From Variovorax sp. DXTD-1 (lineage in GTDB: Bacteria > Pseudomonadota > Gammaproteobacteria > Burkholderiales > Burkholderiaceae_C), in NCBI RefSeq assembly GCF_003984625.1, contig NZ_RWKH01000018.1, positions 62,001-126,000 of the forward strand: a stretch of 64,000 bases of DNA, in the 5' to 3' direction. This document shows, one piece after another, positions 34,223 to 47,784 of the stretch. Position 1 is the stretch's first letter. Each line of letters starts with the position of its first letter. Under the pieces are notes generated by a model. It saw only the letters and a program-made list of their open reading frames with translations. It did no database searches and was not told the DNA's origin. Position numbers and translations under genes: made by a program.

Positions 34223-35728
34223 TCAGCCGCGTTCGGCCGGTGGCGGCGCGGGCACCCACTCGTCGCCGAACAGCTCGGGCTCGCTGTAGGCCTCGATGTT
34301 GGCAAAGTGGTAGTCGAAATCTTCGCGGTAGAACAGGCTGGCCATGCCGCTCGCAAGCCGCCTGGCGCCGTCGCTGATTGCGGGAATATCGCCCGACACC
34401 GTGCCGTGCGACAAGGCCGCCGGGTAGCAAAAGCAATGGATGCGGTCGAGCCCCGGGCATCCACCCGACGCGCGCTCCTGAAATTCGAACACCGGGCCGA
34501 GATCGGGCGAATCGGCCAGTTCCTGGTCTTCGTTGCCGGGCGTGGGCACGAAGCGGTCACCCCATGTGCGCACATGCGGCGCGATGGCGTCGAACTCCGG
34601 CCGGCTGCCCCAGTCGACCTTGAAGCCGGTCGAGACAATGAGAAAGTCGAACACGAAATCGCCCTTCGGCGTTGCCACCCGCATCGACGCGCCCTGCGGC
34701 TCGATCGAAAGAACCGGGCAGCCGAAGTTGAAGAACGCGTTCGGAAACCGCGACACGCGCAGCGTGCTGCCGTGCGGCGGCGGCACGTTCGCCACGTTGA
34801 TGTAGTGGCGGATGCGCCACTTGAGCTCATCGGGCAGGTCGTAGTGCCCCTGCGTCAGGCCCGGCACGCCGGCGCCCTTGCCCTTGTTGACGCGCGGCAG
34901 GTCGGGCCGTCGGATCAGCAGCTCCACGCTGTGCGCGCCGCATTCCAGCGCAGTGGCCGCGCTGTCCATGGCGGAGGAGCCCGCACCGATCACGCCCACG
35001 CGCAAGCCGGCCAGCTTGCCGTAGTCCATGGCATCGGACGAATGTGCCCATTGCGAGCGCGGCAGTGCGTTGACGAAAGCGGGAACGGCCGGGCCGCCGA
35101 GCCCATCGCGGCCGGTGGCAAGCACCACGCGGCGCGCCAGCACGCGTTGCGCTCCGGCGGGCGTGCGCAATTCCAGCCGCACCAGCGGCGCATCGGGCAG
35201 CGGCTTGATCGCGGTGATCGCGGTCTCGTTGCGCACATCGACGTTCATCGCGCGGCGATACCAGACCAGGTAGTCCATCCACTGCAGGCGCGGGATCTTG
35301 TCCATCGCAGCCCAGGCTTCGGCGCCGAACTGCGCCTCGAACCACGCACGGAAGGTCAGCGCGGGCAAGCCGAGCGCGGGGCCGGTCAGTTCCTTGGGCG
35401 AGCGCAGGGTTTCCATGCGCGCGGTGGTGGCCCACGGGCCTTCGTTGCCTGCGGGCGCTCGATCGAACACCACGGCCCGGATGCCCTGCTGCGCAAGGGC
35501 CGCGGCGGCCGCCAGGCCGGCCTGCCCGCCGCCGATGATCGCCACGTCGAGCACCGGCTCGCCCGCGTGCTCGCGAACGGGCATCCATGAGCGTGCGGGC
35601 CAGCCCAGGCATTCAAGGTCCTTGGCGAGCCGCCGCTCGAGCGCGGCCAGGCCTTCCGGCGAAGAAGAAGGTACGAGGGGAACGGAGTCGGTTGTCATCT
35701 TGCGAGCGGGAACGGGAGCGGGGTTCAC
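34223..35728 (-). CDS. FAD/NAD(P)-binding flavin monooxygenase-like protein
   Basis: A 501-residue class B flavin monooxygenase-like enzyme. FAD-binding motif IIGGGQAGLAA (Gly66-Gly71 region); NADPH-binding motif VIGAGSSAMDSA (248-259); and a second ATG-type motif, LIVSTGFKVD, near residue 375. Family members insert oxygen into soft nucleophiles or ketones using FAD and NADPH. The start is taken as the GTG at 35728, supported by AGGGG upstream; an ATG at 35698 would shorten it by 10 residues. It is the first gene of a three-gene leftward unit with two CMD-fold genes. Substrate unknown. Confidence 0.85.
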   Translation of the reverse strand: MNPAPVPARKMTTDSVPLVPSSSPEGLAALERRLAKDLECLGWPARSWMPVREHAGEPVLDVAIIGGGQAGLAAAAALAQQGIRAVVFDRAPAGNEGPWATTARMETLRSPKELTGPALGLPALTFRAWFEAQFGAEAWAAMDKIPRLQWMDYLVWYRRAMNVDVRNETAITAIKPLPDAPLVRLELRTPAGAQRVLARRVVLATGRDGLGGPAVPAFVNALPRSQWAHSSDAMDYGKLAGLRVGVIGAGSSAMDSAATALECGAHSVELLIRRPDLPRVNKGKGAGVPGLTQGHYDLPDELKWRIRHYINVANVPPPHGSTLRVSRFPNAFFNFGCPVLSIEPQGASMRVATPKGDFVFDFLIVSTGFKVDWGSRPEFDAIAPHVRTWGDRFVPTPGNEDQELADSPDLGPVFEFQERASGGCPGLDRIHCFCYPAALSHGTVSGDIPAISDGARRLASGMASLFYREDFDYHFANIEAYSEPELFGDEWVPAPPPAERG

Positions 35729-35839
35729 ATGAAACCCCTGCCCAGTGTAGAAAGCTTTTCAGGCGCGACCGGAGAGACCCATGCACGGACCGGGCCCGGA
35801 ACTCGCATGCCACAATGATTTTCAGACCACAGGGGCAGC

Positions 35840-37516
35840 ATGCGCAGCAATCAAAGCAGCAACAGCGAATGGTGGCGCGGCGCGGTGATCTACCAGATCT
35901 ATCCGCGCAGCTTCATGGACAGCAACGGCGATGGCATTGGCGACCTGCCTGGCATCACCTCCAGGCTCGAGCACGTGGCCGGCTTGGGGGTCGATGCGAT
36001 CTGGGTGTCGCCCTTCTTCCGCTCGCCGATGAAGGACTTCGGCTACGACGTGTCCGACTACCGCGACGTCGACCCGATCTTCGGCACCCTGGCCGATTTC
36101 GACGAGATGCTGGCCCGCGCGCATTCGCTGGGCCTGAAGATCATCATCGATCAGGTGCTTTCGCATACCTCCGACCAGCACGCCTGGTTTGCCGAAAGCC
36201 GCTCAAGCCGAGACAACCCCAAGGCCGACTGGTACGTGTGGGCCGACCCACGGCCCGACGGCACGCCGCCGACCAACTGGCTCTCGGTGTTCGGCGGCTC
36301 GGCATGGCAGTGGGACTCGCGCCGCCGGCAGTACTACCTGCACAGCTTCCTGAAGGAGCAGCCCGACCTGAACTTTCATTGCGCCGAAGTGCAGGAGGCC
36401 TTGCTCGGCGAAGTGCGCTTCTGGTGCGAGCGCGGCGTGGACGGCTTCCGCTTCGATGCCTGCAACCACCAGTTTCATGACGCACAGCTGCGCGACAACC
36501 CCCCGGCCAGCACGGCCGCGCTGGACGAGGTGAGCACCGTGCGGGCCGACAACCCCTATGCGATGCAGCAGCACCTCTACGACAAGAGCCAGATGGAGAA
36601 CCTGCTCTTTCTCGAAAACCTGCGCAAGCTGCTCGATGACTACGGCGCCGTCGCGCTCGGCGAAGTGGGCGACGAGAACGCGCCGCCCGTGATGGCGCAG
36701 TACACCGAACTCGGCCGGCGCCTGCACCTGGCCTACAGCTTCAGCCTGCTGACCGCCGAGCACAGTGTGCAGCACCTGCGCCACCAGGTCGAAACGCTCG
36801 ACCAGGCGCTCGCACCCACGGGTGGCTGGGGCTGCTGGGCCGTCTCCAACCACGACGTGCCCCGCGTCGCCACGCGCTGGAGCAACGGCAAGCCTGAAGA
36901 CACCCGGCGCGACCGGCTCTGGCTCACGCTGCTGCTCACCCTGCGCGGCAGCGCCAGCATCTACCAGGGCGAGGAACTCGGCCTGCCCGAGGCCGAGGTG
37001 CCGTTCGAACTGCTGCAAGACCCGTACGGCCGTGCGTTCTGGCCCGAGTTCAAGGGCCGCGACGGCTGCCGCACGCCCATGCCATGGAAGGCCGACGAAC
37101 TTCATGCCGGGTTCACCACCGGCGGGCCGTGGCTGCCGGTCCATGGGCGCCACCTGCCGCTGGCGGTCGATCGCCAATCGACCGATCCCGACTCGATGCT
37201 CGCCTTCAGCCGCGCGCTGCTGCACTGGCGCCGCACGCAGCCGCTGCTGCGCACGGGCAGCATCGCTTTCTTCGATGCGCCCGAGCCTGTGCTGTGGTTC
37301 GAGCGGCGCGAGGGCAGCCAATCGCTGCAGGCGCTCTTCAACCTGGGAGACGAGTCCGTCTCGGTCGTGCTGCGCGAGGCGCTCGCGCCATTGCCGGGGC
37401 ATCCGCATTCGCCGCAGGCCGGGGCCCGCGTGCAGGCAAGCGGCGACAGCTGCATGCTGACGCTGCCCCCCTACGGCGTCTTTTTCGGCCGCCCCGCCAG
37501 TAAAGAGCAAATGTGA
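35840..37516 (+). CDS. GH13 alpha-glucosidase (oligo-1,6-glucosidase-like)
   Basis: A 558-residue cytoplasmic (no signal) alpha-amylase-superfamily hydrolase. Four conserved regions are visible: DQVLSHTS (about 104-111); [10 protein letters not shown] with nucleophile Asp206; ALGEVGDE with acid/base Glu275; and SNHDVPR with His338-Asp339. The opening [21 protein letters not shown] is typical of alpha-glucosidase, oligo-1,6-glucosidase and amylosucrase-like enzymes. It should split glucose from short alpha-glucans or isomalto-oligomers. It starts the glycogen cluster and overlaps glgB by 4 bases (stop 37514-37516, GTG at 37513). Confidence 0.9.
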   Translation: MRSNQSSNSEWWRGAVIYQIYPRSFMDSNGDGIGDLPGITSRLEHVAGLGVDAIWVSPFFRSPMKDFGYDVSDYRDVDPIFGTLADFDEMLARAHSLGLKIIIDQVLSHTSDQHAWFAESRSSRDNPKADWYVWADPRPDGTPPTNWLSVFGGSAWQWDSRRRQYYLHSFLKEQPDLNFHCAEVQEALLGEVRFWCERGVDGFRFDACNHQFHDAQLRDNPPASTAALDEVSTVRADNPYAMQQHLYDKSQMENLLFLENLRKLLDDYGAVALGEVGDENAPPVMAQYTELGRRLHLAYSFSLLTAEHSVQHLRHQVETLDQALAPTGGWGCWAVSNHDVPRVATRWSNGKPEDTRRDRLWLTLLLTLRGSASIYQGEELGLPEAEVPFELLQDPYGRAFWPEFKGRDGCRTPMPWKADELHAGFTTGGPWLPVHGRHLPLAVDRQSTDPDSMLAFSRALLHWRRTQPLLRTGSIAFFDAPEPVLWFERREGSQSLQALFNLGDESVSVVLREALAPLPGHPHSPQAGARVQASGDSCMLTLPPYGVFFGRPASKEQM

Positions 37517-39693
37517 AGAACATGCCACCGATGCTGCTGCCCGAACGCGAAGCGCGCGCGCTGATGCGCGCGGAGCACGGCGATCCGTTCGCGGTGCTCG
37601 GGCCACACGAGACGCGCGACGGCCTGCAGGTGCGAGCGCTCCTGCCCGGCGCGCACAGCGTGGCGGTGATGCACACGCGCACGGGCTGGCCGCTGGCCAT
37701 GCTCGCCCGGCAGGAAGGCTCCGACATTTTTTCGGGCCTGGTGCCGGCGGCGGAGGCGCTGCTGGGCTATTCGTTCCAGGTCGACTGGGGCACGCACACC
37801 TCGCGGCTCGAAGACCCCTACCGCTTTCCTTTCGTGCTCGGCGAAACCGATGTGTGGCTGCTGGCCGAGGGCACGCACCTGCGGCCCTGGGAGCGGCTGG
37901 GCGCGCACCTGCGCGAGATGAATGGCGTCAAGGGCGTGGCCTTTGCGGTGTGGGCGCCCAACGCGCGGCGCGTGTCGGTGGTGGGCGACTTCAACAACTG
38001 GGACGGCCGGCGCCACATGATGCGGCTGCGCCGCGAGTGCGGCGTGTGGGAAATCTTTGCGCCGCACGTGGCCACGGGCGACAGCTACGAGTTCGAGATT
38101 CTTTCGTCCGAAGGCGAGGTGCTGCGCAAGGCCGACCCGTTCGCCTTTTCTTCGCGCCTGCGGCCTGAGACCGCCTGCGTGGTTGCACCGCTGCCCGCGC
38201 CGGTGGCCATGCCGCCCGAACGAGCAGCGGCCAACAGCCGCCACGCGCCAATCAGCATCTACGAAGTGCACCTGGGCTCGTGGCGGCGCAAGAACGGGCA
38301 CGAATGGCTGGACTACCGCGAGCTGGCCGACACGCTGGTGCCGTATGCGCGCGACATGGGCTTCACGCACATCGAGCTGCTGCCGGTGAGCGAGCATCCG
38401 TTCGACGGCTCGTGGGGCTACCAGCCCATCGGGCTGTATGCGCCCACCTCGCGCTTCGGCACGCCGGGCGACTTTCGGCATTTCGTCGAAGCGGCGCATG
38501 CGGCGGGGCTGGGCGTCATCCTCGACTGGGTGCCCGCGCACTTTCCCACCGATGCGCACGGCCTCGGCCGCTTCGACGGCACGGCGCTCTATGAATATGC
38601 CGACCCGCGCGAAGGCTTCCACAACGACTGGAAGACGCTCATCTTCAACTACGCGCGCACGGAGGTGCGTAACTACCTGGTCGGCAATGCGCTGTACTGG
38701 CTCGAACGCTACGGCGTGGACGGCCTGCGCGTCGATGCGGTGGCGTCCATGCTCTACCGCGACTACAGCCGCAAGGCCGGCGAGTGGGTGCCCAACGCCT
38801 ACGGCGGACGCGAGAACCTCGAGGCCATCGGCTTCCTTCGGCGCATGAACCACGTGGTGGGCGTGGAGCGGCCGGGCGCCATCACGCTGGCCGAGGAGTC
38901 GACGAGTTTTCCGGGCGTGACGCGGCCGCCCGAGGACGGCGGCCTGGGCTTTCACTACAAATGGAACATGGGCTGGATGAACGACACGCTCGCCTATGCG
39001 GGCACCGACCCCGTCCACCGCAAGCACCATCACCAGCAGATCACCTTCGGGCTGATGTACGCGCACAGCGAGAACTTCGTGCTGCCGCTGTCGCACGACG
39101 AGGTGGTGCACGGCAAGGGCTCGATGTTCGGGCGCATGCCCGGCGACGAGTGGCAGAAGTTCGCGGGGCTGCGCAACCTCTACGGCTACCTGTGGGCCTA
39201 CCCGGGAAAGAAGCTGCTCTTCATGGGGAGCGAATTCGCCCAGGTGGCCGAATGGAACGCCGACCGCAGCCTGGACTGGCACCTGCTGGAGCACCCGATG
39301 CACCAGGGGGTGCGCCGTCTGGTGCGCGACCTGAACAACGCGTACCGGCACTTTCCCGCCCTGTACGAGCTGGACACCGAGAGACCCGGCTTCGAGTGGA
39401 TCGTGCACGACGATTCGGACCAGTCGGTGTTCGCCTTCGTGCGCCGGGCGCGCGACGGCTCGTTCGTGGTGGCGGTGTGCAATTTCACGCCGTTGCCCCG
39501 GCACGGCTATCGGCTGGGGGTGCCCGCGGCGGGCGCGTACCGCGAGGCCATCAACACCGATGCCGCGGTGTACGGCGGCAGCGGCGTGGGCAATGGCGTG
39601 GTCGAGAGTTCATCGACCCGCTGGCACGGCAAGGACCACGCGATCGAAATCAGCGTGCCGCCTTTGGCCACGGTGATGTGGGTATTGGCTTGA
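37513..39693 (+). CDS. glgB: 1,4-alpha-glucan branching enzyme
   Basis: A 726-residue enzyme creating alpha-1,6 branches in glycogen. It has the N1 module (residues 1-110), the CBM48 domain (about 125-225, with [22 protein letters not shown] in two pieces) and the GH13 catalytic domain. Catalytic residues are Asp408 in [10 protein letters not shown] and Glu461 in [16 protein letters not shown] and [10 protein letters not shown] are also typical. Length equals the E. coli enzyme. The start is the GTG at 37513 overlapping the GH13 stop, or the ATG at 37522. glgX follows after 4 bases. Confidence 0.97.
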   Translation: MKNMPPMLLPEREARALMRAEHGDPFAVLGPHETRDGLQVRALLPGAHSVAVMHTRTGWPLAMLARQEGSDIFSGLVPAAEALLGYSFQVDWGTHTSRLEDPYRFPFVLGETDVWLLAEGTHLRPWERLGAHLREMNGVKGVAFAVWAPNARRVSVVGDFNNWDGRRHMMRLRRECGVWEIFAPHVATGDSYEFEILSSEGEVLRKADPFAFSSRLRPETACVVAPLPAPVAMPPERAAANSRHAPISIYEVHLGSWRRKNGHEWLDYRELADTLVPYARDMGFTHIELLPVSEHPFDGSWGYQPIGLYAPTSRFGTPGDFRHFVEAAHAAGLGVILDWVPAHFPTDAHGLGRFDGTALYEYADPREGFHNDWKTLIFNYARTEVRNYLVGNALYWLERYGVDGLRVDAVASMLYRDYSRKAGEWVPNAYGGRENLEAIGFLRRMNHVVGVERPGAITLAEESTSFPGVTRPPEDGGLGFHYKWNMGWMNDTLAYAGTDPVHRKHHHQQITFGLMYAHSENFVLPLSHDEVVHGKGSMFGRMPGDEWQKFAGLRNLYGYLWAYPGKKLLFMGSEFAQVAEWNADRSLDWHLLEHPMHQGVRRLVRDLNNAYRHFPALYELDTERPGFEWIVHDDSDQSVFAFVRRARDGSFVVAVCNFTPLPRHGYRLGVPAAGAYREAINTDAAVYGGSGVGNGVVESSSTRWHGKDHAIEISVPPLATVMWVLA

Positions 39694-39697
39694 AACG

Positions 39698-41776
39698 ATG
39701 CTGAATACGGGCTTCCCTTTTCCCCTTGGCGCAACGCTTTCGCCGAACGGCGTGAACTTCGCGCTCGTGGCGCCGAATGCCGAGGCTGTCGAGCTTTGCC
39801 TTTTCGACGCGACGGGCCGCAACGAGCAGCAACGCATCCGGCTGCCCGCCTTCACCGATGGCGTCTGGCACGGACTGCTGCCGAGCGGTCGCGCCGGGCT
39901 GGTCTACGGCTATCGGGTGCACGGCCGCTGGGCGCCGCATGAGGGGCAACGATTCAACCCTGCCAAGGTGCTGCTCGATCCTTATGCGCGCGAGATCGCC
40001 GGCGCATACGACGGCAGCGACCTGTTCCTGGGACACGACCCCGCAAGCCCGGACCAGCGCAACATGCGCGACAACGCGGCCGTGGCGCTCAAGGCGCGCG
40101 TGGCGGCGGCCGGCAGCACGGCGACAGCCCCAGGCCATGCCCGCATTCCGGCGGGCGAGCGCGTGCTCTACGAATTGCATGTGCGTGGACAGACCCGGCT
40201 GCACCCCGCCGTGCCCGCCGCACTGCGCGGCACCTACGCCGGCCTGGCTGAGCCCGCGGTGCTCGACCATCTGCAATCCCTGGGCGTGACCACGCTGAGC
40301 CTGATGCCGGTGCAGCACCGCGCCGACGAGCAGCGGCTGCTCGCCATGGGCCTGAGCAACTACTGGGGCTACAACACCATCGGCTGGTTTGCGCCCGAGG
40401 CTCGCTACTGGAGCGGCCGCCCGGGCACCACGCCGGCCAGCGAGTTCCGCGCCATGGCCGATGCGGTGCATGCGCGCGGCATGGAGCTGGTGATCGACGT
40501 GGTCTACAACCACAGCGCCGAGACCGACGAGTTCGGCCCCACGCTCTCGCTGCGCGGCATCGACAACGCGCTGTACTACCACCTGCGTTCGGACGATCGC
40601 GCGCTGTATGCCAACTGGACCGGCTGCGGCAATTGCCTGAACCTGGCCGAGCCCCGCGTGCTGCAGCTGGTAATGGACAGCCTGCGCCATTGGGTTTGCG
40701 AACTCGGCGTGGACGGCTTCCGCTTCGACCTGGCACCGGTGCTGGGGCGTGGTGCCGATGGCAGCTTCGACCCGCGCGCGCCCTTCTTTGCAGCCGTTGC
40801 GCAAGACCCGGTGCTCTCGCGCACCTTGCTGATCGCCGAGCCCTGGGACATCGGCGCGGGCGGCTACCGGCTGGGCGAATTTCCGCCGGGCTGGCTCGAG
40901 TGGAACGACCGCTATCGCGATACGCAGCGCGGCTTCTGGCTGCGGCAGGGGCGCGGGGGCGCGGCAGGCCTGGGCGATTTTGCGCATCGCTTCACCGCGT
41001 CGAGCGCGCAGTTTGCCCACCACGGCCGTGCGCCGACCGCCAGCGTCAACTTCATCACGGCGCATGACGGCTTCACATTGCGCGACCTGCTGAGCTACGA
41101 AGAACGGCACAACCTGGCCAACGGCGAGAACAACCGCGACGGCCATGCCCACAACCTCGGCAACAACTTCGGGGTCGAAGGGCCGAGCGACGACCCCGCG
41201 GTGCTGGCCGGACGCAGTCGGCTGCAGCGCGCGCTGCTCGCCACGCTGCTGCTCTCGCAAGGCACGCCCATGCTGCTGGCCGGCGACGAGCTCGGCCACA
41301 GCCAGCAAGGCAACAACAATGCCTATTGCCAGGACAACGAAACCACCTGGCTCGCGTGGATCGGCACGCACGAACCCGCGAGCGATGCCGCCCGCCTGAG
41401 CGCCTTCGTTGCGCGGCTTATCGCGCTGCGCTGCGAAGCGCCCGCGCTGCGCAGCACGCGGTGGTGGCCGGCCAAACCGGCACCGGGAACACCGGGCATC
41501 CGGTGGCTGCGGCCCGACGGATCGCCCATGCAGGAAGCCGACTGGAACCACGGCACGGCGCTTGCAATCCTTTTCGAAGCCGCGGCAGCGGATGGGACGG
41601 CCTGGCTGGTACTGGTGAATGCGGGGGCGCAAGCCGTTTCATTCGCACTGCCTTCCGGTGCGTGGTGCTGCCGGCTCGCGACCGGCCCGGAGGCGGACGC
41701 CGGCAGCAACCCCGACCGGAACTGTTCGGGCACGGTGGAAGTGCCTCATTCGAGCCTGTGGATTGCAAGAACGTAG
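39698..41776 (+). CDS. glgX: Glycogen debranching enzyme GlgX
   Basis: A 692-residue GH13 isoamylase-type debranching enzyme that hydrolyses the short outer branches left by glycogen phosphorylase. An N-terminal CBM48-like domain (GATLSPNGVNFALVAPNAEAV in pieces, about 11-31) precedes the barrel. Conserved regions are IDVVYNHSAE, DGFRFDLAPVLGR with the nucleophile Asp, LLIAEPWD with the catalytic Glu and NFITAHDGFTL with His-Asp. The ATG is 4 bases after the glgB stop. Its product chains feed GlgP and probably the GH13 enzyme of the cluster. Confidence 0.96.
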   Translation: MLNTGFPFPLGATLSPNGVNFALVAPNAEAVELCLFDATGRNEQQRIRLPAFTDGVWHGLLPSGRAGLVYGYRVHGRWAPHEGQRFNPAKVLLDPYAREIAGAYDGSDLFLGHDPASPDQRNMRDNAAVALKARVAAAGSTATAPGHARIPAGERVLYELHVRGQTRLHPAVPAALRGTYAGLAEPAVLDHLQSLGVTTLSLMPVQHRADEQRLLAMGLSNYWGYNTIGWFAPEARYWSGRPGTTPASEFRAMADAVHARGMELVIDVVYNHSAETDEFGPTLSLRGIDNALYYHLRSDDRALYANWTGCGNCLNLAEPRVLQLVMDSLRHWVCELGVDGFRFDLAPVLGRGADGSFDPRAPFFAAVAQDPVLSRTLLIAEPWDIGAGGYRLGEFPPGWLEWNDRYRDTQRGFWLRQGRGGAAGLGDFAHRFTASSAQFAHHGRAPTASVNFITAHDGFTLRDLLSYEERHNLANGENNRDGHAHNLGNNFGVEGPSDDPAVLAGRSRLQRALLATLLLSQGTPMLLAGDELGHSQQGNNNAYCQDNETTWLAWIGTHEPASDAARLSAFVARLIALRCEAPALRSTRWWPAKPAPGTPGIRWLRPDGSPMQEADWNHGTALAILFEAAAADGTAWLVLVNAGAQAVSFALPSGAWCCRLATGPEADAGSNPDRNCSGTVEVPHSSLWIART

Positions 41777-41783
41777 GAGCAAG

Positions 41784-41796
41784 CCGTGCGGCACGG
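41784..41796. promoter_or_regulatory. 13-base palindrome between glgX and glgC
   Basis: CCGTGC, G, GCACGG is a perfect dyad in the 84 bases separating glgX and glgC, the largest gap inside the glycogen cluster. It could be a protein site or part of a short hairpin. No T run or clear promoter is seen. Confidence 0.3.
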
Positions 41797-41860
41797 TGCT
41801 AGGCTGATTGCGGAAACCCTGACGACGACGAGACGAACCCGACAACGAACGGAGACCGAA

Positions 41861-43159
<1,299 letters not shown>

Positions 43160-43176
43160 GGCCGCGCCGCCCCACG

Positions 43177-44658
43177 ATGCGAATACTCCAGGTCAGTGCC
43201 GAACTCTTTCCCCTGCTCAAGACCGGCGGCCTTGCCGACGTGGCGGGCGCATTGCCGATCGCACTCATGGCCGCGGGGCAAGACGCGCGGGTGCTGCTGC
43301 CCGGGTTCCCGGCCATTGTGGCCGGCGTGCGCGACCTGGCTCTGGTGGGGGAGCTTGCCGCGCCGTGGGGCGAACGCTTCGCCCTGCGCGCGGGCCGCAT
43401 TGCCATCGACGGCAACCCGCCGATTCCCGCCTACGTGATCGATGCGCCCGCGCTGTACGACCGGCCCGGCAACCCGTACGAAGACGCCACGCGCCAGCCC
43501 TACGGCGACAACCACCGGCGCTTCGCGTTGCTGGGCTGGGCGGCGGCGCAGCTGGCACAGGGGATCGACCCCACGTGGCAGCCGGAGGTCGTGCATGCGC
43601 ACGACTGGCATGCGGGCCTGGCGCCGGCCTACCTGCACTTTGCGCGGCAAACCGGTGCGCCCCGCGTGGGCAGCGTGTTCACGGTGCACAACCTGGCCTA
43701 CCAGGGCATCTCGGCGCCATGGAACTTTGCCGACCTGGGCTTGCCCGGGCCGGCATTCCACATGAACGGGCTCGAATACCACGGGCAGGTGTCGTTCATG
43801 AAAGGCGGTCTCTACTTTGCGGACCGCCTGACCACCGTGAGCCCGACCTACGCGCGCGAGATCCAGACGCCCGAGCAGGGCTTCGGGCTCGACGGCCTGC
43901 TGCGCCTGCGCGGCAACGTGCTCAGGGGCATCCTCAACGCGGTGGACGACAAGGTCTGGAACCCGGCCATCGACACGGCGCTGGTGCAGGGCTACCACAC
44001 GCCCGAAGGCCGCCACATGGCGGGCAAGGCGCGCTGCAAGGCGGTGCTGCAGCATCAGCTGGGGCTGGCCGTGCGCGCCGATGTGCCGCTCTTCATTCTG
44101 GTGAGCCGGCTCACCGAACAGAAAGGCCTGCACCTGGTGCTCGGCGGGCTCGACGCCCTGCTGGCCGAAGGCGGCCAGCTCGCGCTGCTGGGCAGCGGCG
44201 AACCCTGGCTCGAAGAAGCCTTTCGCCAGCGCGCGGCGGCGGCGCCGCAGTCGGTCAGCGTCACCATCGGCTACAACGAATCGCTGGCGCATCAGCTCTT
44301 CGGCGGCGGCGACGTGACGCTGGTGCCTTCGCTGTTCGAGCCCTGCGGGCTCACGCAGATGTACGGCCTGAAATACGGTAGCCTGCCGCTGGTGCGGCGC
44401 GTCGGCGGCCTGGCCGATACAGTGGTCGACTGCACGCTCGAAGACCTGGCCAGCGGCGACGCCACCGGTTTCGTGTTCGACCGCTTCGACGACGCCGACT
44501 ACAACCGCGCGCTGCGGCGCGCCTTCGCTCTTTACCAACGCGCGCCCGACTGGCGGCGGGTGCGCGGCAATGCCATGCGGCGCCCGGCAGACTGGGCCAC
44601 GGCGGCCGCCCAATACATCGAGGTGTACCGGCAGGCGCTCGAGCCCGCGGCCGCCTGA
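43177..44658 (+). CDS. glgA: Glycogen synthase
   Basis: A 493-residue GT5 glycosyltransferase extending alpha-1,4 chains from ADP-glucose. The N-terminal KTGGLADV motif (Lys15 onward) binds the ADP-glucose phosphate. HAHDWHAG follows in the N-domain, and the C-domain has PSLFEPCGLTQMYGLKYG with the retaining-glycosyltransferase E-x7 motif. Length is normal. It lies between glgC and glgP, separated by 17 and 41 bases, in one operon. Confidence 0.97.
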   Translation: MRILQVSAELFPLLKTGGLADVAGALPIALMAAGQDARVLLPGFPAIVAGVRDLALVGELAAPWGERFALRAGRIAIDGNPPIPAYVIDAPALYDRPGNPYEDATRQPYGDNHRRFALLGWAAAQLAQGIDPTWQPEVVHAHDWHAGLAPAYLHFARQTGAPRVGSVFTVHNLAYQGISAPWNFADLGLPGPAFHMNGLEYHGQVSFMKGGLYFADRLTTVSPTYAREIQTPEQGFGLDGLLRLRGNVLRGILNAVDDKVWNPAIDTALVQGYHTPEGRHMAGKARCKAVLQHQLGLAVRADVPLFILVSRLTEQKGLHLVLGGLDALLAEGGQLALLGSGEPWLEEAFRQRAAAAPQSVSVTIGYNESLAHQLFGGGDVTLVPSLFEPCGLTQMYGLKYGSLPLVRRVGGLADTVVDCTLEDLASGDATGFVFDRFDDADYNRALRRAFALYQRAPDWRRVRGNAMRRPADWATAAAQYIEVYRQALEPAAA

Positions 44659-44699
44659 TTGCGCCACGGCGCACAACCCACAACCATTGATCGAAGCCC

Positions 44700-47183
<2,484 letters not shown>

Positions 47184-47198
47184 CCCGGCTTGGCCGGG
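47184..47198. terminator. Small hairpin between convergent glgP and Lrp gene
   Basis: CCCGGC (47184-47189) and GCCGGG (47193-47198) form a 6-bp stem with a 3-base loop, directly after the glgP stop. No T run follows in either direction, so intrinsic termination would be weak; it may only mark the 3' end of both convergent transcripts. Confidence 0.35.
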
Positions 47199-47209
47199 CC
47201 TAGGCCAGG

Positions 47210-47653
47210 CTAGCCAATACGCAGGGGCGGCATGCGCCGGCGTATCGGCTGCGTCTTGACGATGGCCGTGTGCGTCTCGGCCTTGTCGACGATGCGATCC
47301 AGCACCTGGTCGAGCTGTTCGATGGAACGCACGAACAGGCGCGCGATGTAGCAGTCTTCGCCGGTGACCTTGTCGCACTCGCTGAATTCGGGCGTGCCTT
47401 CGATCAGTGCCTGGACGGCGTGCAGATGGCCGGGCAACGGGCGGATGCGAACGATGGCCTGCAGCTGATAGCCCAGCGCCTTGGGGTCGATGTCGACCGT
47501 GTAGCCGCGGATCACGCGGCGCTCTTCGAGCCGCCGGAGGCGCTCGGACACGCTCGGCGAAGACATGCCGACGCGGGCCGCCAGGTCTTTCAGGGAGATG
47601 CGCGCGTCCTGCTGCATCACCTCCAGAATCTTTTGTTCGACGTCGTCCAGCAT
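47210..47653 (-). CDS. Lrp/AsnC family transcriptional regulator
   Basis: A 147-residue regulator. N-terminal helix-turn-helix (about 1-55: LKDLAARVGMSSPSVSERLRRLEE in two pieces) and a C-terminal RAM amino-acid-binding domain (about 65-140, with FSECDKVTGEDCYIARL) are clear. It is divergent from an EamA-type exporter, a typical arrangement in which the regulator controls export of an amino acid or metabolite. The intergenic gap holds an AT-rich dyad that could be its site. Effector unknown. Confidence 0.92.
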   Translation of the reverse strand: MLDDVEQKILEVMQQDARISLKDLAARVGMSSPSVSERLRRLEERRVIRGYTVDIDPKALGYQLQAIVRIRPLPGHLHAVQALIEGTPEFSECDKVTGEDCYIARLFVRSIEQLDQVLDRIVDKAETHTAIVKTQPIRRRMPPLRIG

Positions 47654-47707
47654 TTCAGATCCTTTGGAGGCACGGCAACTTCACCTTGCTTTCTTAGCCT
47701 CGAATGA

Positions 47708-47726
47708 ATTTTTCCCTTCGGAAAAT
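47708..47726. promoter_or_regulatory. AT-rich dyad between Lrp and EamA genes
   Basis: TTTTCC (47710-47715) and GGAAAA (47720-47725) surround CTTC, within the AT-rich stretch 47703-47731 of an otherwise GC-rich gap. Lrp/AsnC proteins prefer such T/A-flanked dyads. It lies about 55-60 bases from both start codons. Binding is inferred. Confidence 0.4.
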
Positions 47727-47784
47727 CATAGGCCTTGCGTGCGTTCGGTGGCAACCTGAGGCTTGATTCACACAAACTTCGGTC

